From contig JANTQA010000008.1 of assembly GCA_027625915.1 (NCBI GenBank), forward strand, positions 5,387,501 to 5,451,500: a DNA stretch of 64,000 nucleotides. The letters are read 5' to 3'. Positions 59,129 through 64,000 of the stretch are shown piece by piece. A program made the translations under genes and the position numbers. Origin of the DNA: Anaeramoeba flamelloides. Its lineage: Eukaryota > Metamonada > Anaeramoebidae. The notes under the pieces are model-generated. The model worked only from the letters and a program-made list of their open reading frames with translations. It made no database searches and had not been told where the DNA came from. How positions within the stretch are numbered: the first letter of the stretch is position 1; each line of letters opens with the position of its first letter.

Positions 59129-60711
59129 TTAATCTGTTTCTTCTTCTTCTTCATCAGCACTTTTTGAACCGATTTTTTCAAGTGATTCTTTAACCCATAA
59201 GTATTTAGGATTTATTGCGAAAGCATTTTGGATATCTTCTCTAGCCATCTCTTTTTTTTTCAATTTATCATATGCGATTGCACGTAAGTTCAAGGTAAGA
59301 CATATGACAATTTCTGCTTCTGTGCCACGGATTGCGTCGATAAATTTGGTGAATTCGAAAATCGCTCTTTGATTCAAACCCTTTGCCAAGGAGAGGCATC
59401 CAGAAGTTAAGAAATAAAATAATTTGTGTATTGGGATATTAAAGTCTAAGAGATCAAATGCCTTTTCAAGGGTAATTTTAGCGTTTTCATAATCATTCTT
59501 CCAGAGATAAACCAAGCCCAAGTGGATTAAAGTCCAGCTATTTGGGACCTTTTCTAAGATTTTATTATAAAGCTCGATGGCTTGATCTAATTTCTTTGAC
59601 AAATAGAAGGCGTCTGCCCAGAGCTTGAGCATTGGCAAATGATCTGGAGATAATTCAAGAGCCTTTTTCCAGTCACGGTTAGCGTCTTGTTCCTTGCAGC
59701 GCCAAGTAAGGCAACTGCGCGGACACCCCAATAGTGGCCCATTCCGCCTTTGAGTTCGATTGCCTTATCACAGGCAATTTTTGCGTCTTCCCAGTGTTGG
59801 GAATGCACGTTTGCTAGTGCCAATTGGTAATACATTTCGTGCTTGGGATCGTCTTCTTGTGCAATCTCAATAGCCTTTTTAAAGCAGACTATTGCCTGAT
59901 CGTGTCTTCCTTTAGCAGAAATCTTTTTGCCAAAGAACATCCACAGATCTGGGTTGCTTGTTGGCTTGACTCGCCCGATTAGCCCCTGGACGGCATTCAT
60001 GAAGTTTTCCTCTTGTGGGATGCATGGCCCCAGGTATTCTTCCAACTTTTGTGGTACCATTTCTTCTTCAATCATTTGCATCACAGTTTGAACGTCCTCC
60101 ATGATCTTGCCCAGTTCTTCTGATTTGAGACCAACAACGTCAATTAAGAGGGTCATTCCTTCTTCGATTTGCTTTCGATCAAGTATCTCTGGTAAGTTCT
60201 TCAGGGGAATATATTTTTCCATCAATTTCTCAATGTCAAGCGCACCTAGTGCAGATTCCTTAATTCCCGTTTTGTTTGCCTTTTCAACTTCAAGTATTAA
60301 CGAGTACAGACCCTCAATGTTTGTAGGGATCATCGTTAAGATGTTGAGAATAGATGGGATTAAGAGCCCCTTTTCCAAGTTATTCAAGATCATCATTACA
60401 TTTGTAAAGACGTAGTCTAAATGATCGGTTAGGAATTTTATGACCTCCTTAATTATTCGATCTACAATTACAGCGTCCTCTTCAATGATTGTAATGAATT
60501 TTTTACTCTTTTCTTCATCAAAGCCTACAGCCTTGCAAAAGGATCGTAGCCCTCCAATAATGTCAAGCTTTTTTAAGGCTTCAATGGCATCAGTTAAATC
60601 AGTTTGGTTTTTAGGTGCGTTTTCGACATTGATACCAATTTCATCAATAAATGTGGAAATTGCATTCATAAATCTTGGGTATGATTTGATCCATGTTATT
60701 ATTTGTCCCAT
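59129..60711 (-). CDS. TPR-repeat protein with helical N-terminal region; apparent frame break
   Basis: Read from ATG at 60711, the first frame gives about 340 residues of real protein; the rest continues in another frame to TAA at 59129, about 527 residues in all. Residues 1-250 are helix-rich with no recognised family. From about residue 254 there are tandem TPRs (LWMFFGKKISAKGRHDQA, MYYQLALANVHSQHWEDA, HYWGVRAVALLG, then DANRDWKKALELSPDH, LDQAIELYNKILEKVP, YENAKITLEKAF, AREDIQNAFAINP). The tail is acidic (SADEEEEETD). The frame changes between 59694 and 59684, in the middle of one TPR; a single extra base would restore both frame and TPR spacing. This could be a sequencing indel, a true mutation or frameshifting. 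The start MGQIIT fits the MGxxxS/T N-myristoylation pattern, a weak hint of membrane attachment. TPRs mediate protein-protein contacts; no partner can be named. Confidence 0.85.
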
Positions 60712-61079
60712 TGTTTTTGGTTATGTGTTTGTTATCAAAGATTTTTAATTTCTTGTAAAAAGAAAAATTGAAGGGAGCAAATCGAAGGATGGTGAGAAAA
60801 AAATTAGATAAAAGAAGAAAAAAAATGATTCTTTGTTACTAATTCCCAACATTTACAAAATTTCGACAACTCACAAATTTCTTTTGTTTTACGTATTTTT
60901 TTCTGAGTTTTTTTTTTGGAAAAAACAGGTTTATCAAATTCTATGATATTTTTGTTAGAAATTTCCTAATAGAATATATTGTTTTTGTCAACAAAAAAAT
61001 AATCTATTTTTCAGGTTATTTCTTTGACATAACTTTTCTATCAGATTTCATTTTTTTTGATAGAAGGACTGTTTTTATT

Positions 61080-61735
61080 TTAAGGCTCCTTAAGTAAAAA
61101 AAAACATTCAAGTAAATTTAAAATCAAAGTGAAAAATAAATTTTACCAGCTTGAAATTGAAAAATAAAGAAAAAATCTGATAACTACAATAACAGGACTC
61201 ACTTTTAATACAATTTTCAGAAATGAGTTATTGTTTTTAAAAGAAATTTCGATATTTCACTCATTTTAGAAATAGTTCAAAATCCAACATATTTTCTGAA
61301 TTAATTTCTAAAAAATAAATTTCATTGTTAAAAGAAGAAAGAAATCAGATAACATGTAAAAAAAGTGTAATAAAAATACACTTTAAAAATAAAACCCCAA
61401 ATTTTGGAATAACCCAGTATAAAAAATCAGACTTAATTTCTAAAAAATTCAAATAATTATTTTTTACTTTGAAAAATATATATTTTTGATTCAAAGAGCA
61501 GATCAAATCAATTTTTTCTAGGGATTGAATAAAAAAATCTGAGAAAAACAACCAAAAAATAAATTAATATTGTCTTAAAATACTTTTTTGTGAAACCTGG
61601 TGAAATTTAACTCTAAACTTTAAGGTAATTTTTAATCTAATTATTTTTAAAAAAATAATTAAGAACCTATTCTTAAATTTAATCAGTGAGTTATTAATAA
61701 TCCAAGAATTAAGGTGTCAATGAATTTTACAATTA
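61080..61735 (-). mobile_element. Family G element, copy 3, inverted
   Basis: The reverse complement matches 38318-39057, including GGGATTGAATAAAAAAATCTG and the TTCAAAGAGCAGA stretch. The outer end is decayed (TAAGGCTCCTTAAG). Confidence 0.65.
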
Positions 61736-61769
61736 TTTTACACTTTTTTAAATATTTTCAAACTAATAA

Positions 61770-61958
61770 AATCAGTTCCACTTTTAAATTGCAAACTTTC
61801 AACCAAATTTAAGAAACGATAAATTTTCTATTTAGCACATTTTTTGGAATTTTTTTTACATCAATTATTTTACTAGAATTGAAATTGTGTGTTTTAATCT
61901 GGAATATATTTTACCTAAAATTTCGTTGAAAGTTTGTATCCGAAAAGTGTAACAGTAT
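61770..61958. mobile_element. MITE family B, copy 3 (decayed)
   Basis: Inverted ends CAGTTCCACTTTTAAATTGC and CGAAAAGTGTAACAG; centre ATTATTTTACTAGAATTG as in the other copies. Confidence 0.65.
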
Positions 61959-62005
61959 GTCAAACAAATTCAAATTAATAATTCTAATATTAATATATAT
62001 ATATT

Positions 62006-62042
<37 letters not shown>

Positions 62043-62626
62043 CAATATATCTGATTTTAATAATAACAGTTTGTTTTTTATACTCTCAAAATTTGAAAAA
62101 TAATATTACTTGATCTTTTAAATTTTAAGAAATTTAATAAATATTTGAAAATAATAATTGATCAATCTTCTAGATCTTCAAGAATTCAATATTTAGTTTA
62201 TTTTTATTGATATTTTTAAAATAAGATTAAATTTCTAATTTTATTTGTTCATTCAAACCATCTGGAATTACTAAAAGTGAGGATTTCATCAAAATAAAAA
62301 TATTTTAGCAAATACTACTGATTTCTTTTTTGATCTAATGATCCAACCAACAAGTCTGAGATCTTTTTATTGAAACCTTAATTGGGAAAAAATCAACTCT
62401 TTTAAAAATGATAACCTATTTCTGTAAAGTTGATAAGAAGTGTTTCTTATTGTATTTAAAAGTATCTTTTTGTAAATAATTACTTTATCACCTCTTGAAA
62501 AGATAAATATATAAGAGTTACTAATACCCTAAAAACAACCATTCCAAAATTTGAATTTTTTGACTTATACAAGAATAATTTATTCACACTTTTTCTTTCC
62601 TTTTCTAAATCGGAAAAAAATCTTTA

Positions 62627-62816
62627 TAACCAGTTTCACTTTTAAGAGACAAACTTTTAACGTAATTTAAGGCATAAAAAAATTTCCAATCCAGGGACAG
62701 AATTTCAATTCTAGTAAAATAATTTGAGTAAAAACAATTTAAAATTTTTTTTTTAATTTGGGGTTTTTTGTTGTCTAATATTTCCTTGAAAGATTGTCCG
62801 AAAAGTGAGACTGTAT
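62627..62816. mobile_element. MITE family B, copy 4 (decayed)
   Basis: Inverted ends CCAGTTTCACTTTTAAGAGA and CGAAAAGTGAGACTG; centre AATTCTAGTAAAATAATTTG. About 0.7 kb from copy 3. Confidence 0.7.
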
Positions 62817-64000
62817 CAATAATTTTTTGTGACAAATAAAAAAGGTAAACCTTACGCCTTTTAATTTGCTCAAATTGGTTTATGTTTTTACAAGATGTTG
62901 TATAAATAATATTTTTTATTCATTCTCTCTAAATTATAGGTAATATAAATCATCTGCTTATATCAAAAAAAAACTGTTTTGAGTTTTTTAGCATATGTTT
63001 TCAAAGTAAAATTGTGGGTTTCTTTTTTCTTGTGGAAATATGGATTTAATCAACAAAGAAACTGATAATAAACAATATGGAAATTTATTATTTTTTTTCT
63101 AAAGTTCTACATTAGAAAAAAATTCTAAAAATTCAAGTACCAAATAGAAAAATTTTCTTTAACAATGTCGTAAAAGTCTAGTTGCGATTTTTGTTATATA
63201 AATATAAAAAACACAAATTTGATAAAATAAATGGAAAATTTTGAAAAAATTCTTTAACAAATTCAATTCCTACACTAAAATTTTCATAAAAGATTAATAT
63301 TTTTAACTTCAAAATTAATTTGGGATTAGATTTATTTTTGAATCATATATTATCTTACAAAAATATTCAAAAAAAAAAAAAAAAGAAAAATGAATAATCA
63401 ATTGAAATATCTTAAATTTAATAAAGAATAGCTCATAATGAATAGACACTGTATAAAACAACTTATTAAATAATAATAATAATCAAGTGATTTCCTATTA
63501 TTCAAATCGATTTAAAACCCAAATAAAAAATAAAAAAAAACACGCTTAAAATAATAAATAATTTATTTAATTGCCTTTTGAAAACTAATATTGTTTTTGT
63601 TCTTATATAAATACTTTTTTAGGCTAATAAAATTATTTACCACTTTCGAAAAAAAATATATAAAATTGTATTTTTAATTAATAACCTCACTGAAAATTCA
63701 AAATAAGATCAATTAATATAAGAAAAATTAACCTATTAAAAGATCAAATAGTGGATTAAACAGAATATCATTTTTTTTTCTGAAAGTCTCTTGATAATAA
63801 CTTTTTCTTTCATCTATCTAATATTTAAAAATGAAATGAAAAAAAAATATACTCAGCAACACTCATAAAGTAAAAACTTTGAAATTAAGTTACAAAAAAT
63901 TCGAAAATAAGGCACTTTTTTTGAGTAAATTTGTTTCCTACCTCCAATATTTCCTAGAGGAAAAATTATTGACGTTAAATTTATAATTTTTATAGTACCT

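Larger units (their letters stand above)
60712..64000. other. Sequence upstream of the TPR gene with repeats
   Basis: Contains an inverted family G copy, two family B MITEs, a (TA)n tract at about 62008-62041 and a family J copy at about 62990-63350. No gene or promoter element could be identified up to the window edge. Confidence 0.55.

Noticed and set aside
59690-59730. Micro-intron of 23 or 32 nt as explanation for the TPR frame change
   Set aside because: Either would remove conserved TPR helix residues and is far shorter than the other introns here. Kept only as a minor alternative.

Overview
This is a window of a very A+T-rich eukaryotic nuclear genome, judged by eye from long poly-A/poly-T runs throughout. 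Genes are split by GT-AG spliceosomal introns and use standard TAA and TAG stops. Proteins rich in Lys, Asn and Glu, a classical Ras GTPase and a TPR protein suggest a free-living amoeboid protist (Amoebozoa- or Anaeramoebae-like). That placement is inference; no ribosomal or mitochondrial marker is present. No tRNA, rRNA or CRISPR array was recognised.

Five protein genes are supported. (1) A Ras-family GTPase on the minus strand, 2530-1868, two exons. (2) A pseudokinase with a C-terminal KA1-like domain on the plus strand, 11633-14318, three exons. (3) An importin-alpha on the plus strand, 20809-33706, five exons, with no recognisable importin-beta-binding (IBB) domain. (4) An ERGIC-53/LMAN1-like L-type lectin cargo receptor on the plus strand, 39188-55532, four exons, with a C-terminal KXKXX retrieval signal. 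(5) A TPR protein on the minus strand, 60711-59129, with one apparent frame break. All exon joins were worked out by hand from splice sites, reading phase and family alignment. The genes are unrelated housekeeping or signalling genes: Ras signalling, membrane- or polarity-type kinase scaffolding, nuclear import, ER-Golgi glycoprotein transport, and TPR scaffolding. There is no sign of an operon-like arrangement.

Intron size splits sharply. Ras and pseudokinase introns are 93-110 bp. Three of the four importin introns are 3.5-3.9 kb and the lectin introns are 2.3-8.3 kb. These long introns and the intergenic gaps (2531-11632, 14319-20808, 33707-39187, 55533-59128, 60712-64000) are filled with short non-autonomous DNA elements, most in several diverged copies. 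They include TTAA-flanked elements of about 1.1-1.2 kb, Tc1/mariner-like elements of about 530 bp flanked by TA, several small terminal-inverted-repeat (MITE) families, long-TIR foldback elements, and a pair of about 1.2 kb elements whose ends carry arrays of the palindrome ATCGCGAT. One TTAA element in importin intron 2 carries four later insertions; removing them restores the length of an uninterrupted copy elsewhere in the window. No transposase gene was recognised, so the elements were presumably mobilised in trans.

The most notable observations are the pseudokinase that has lost all its catalytic motifs, the IBB-less importin-alpha, the ATCGCGAT-array elements, and the inverted duplication flanking the last two lectin exons.
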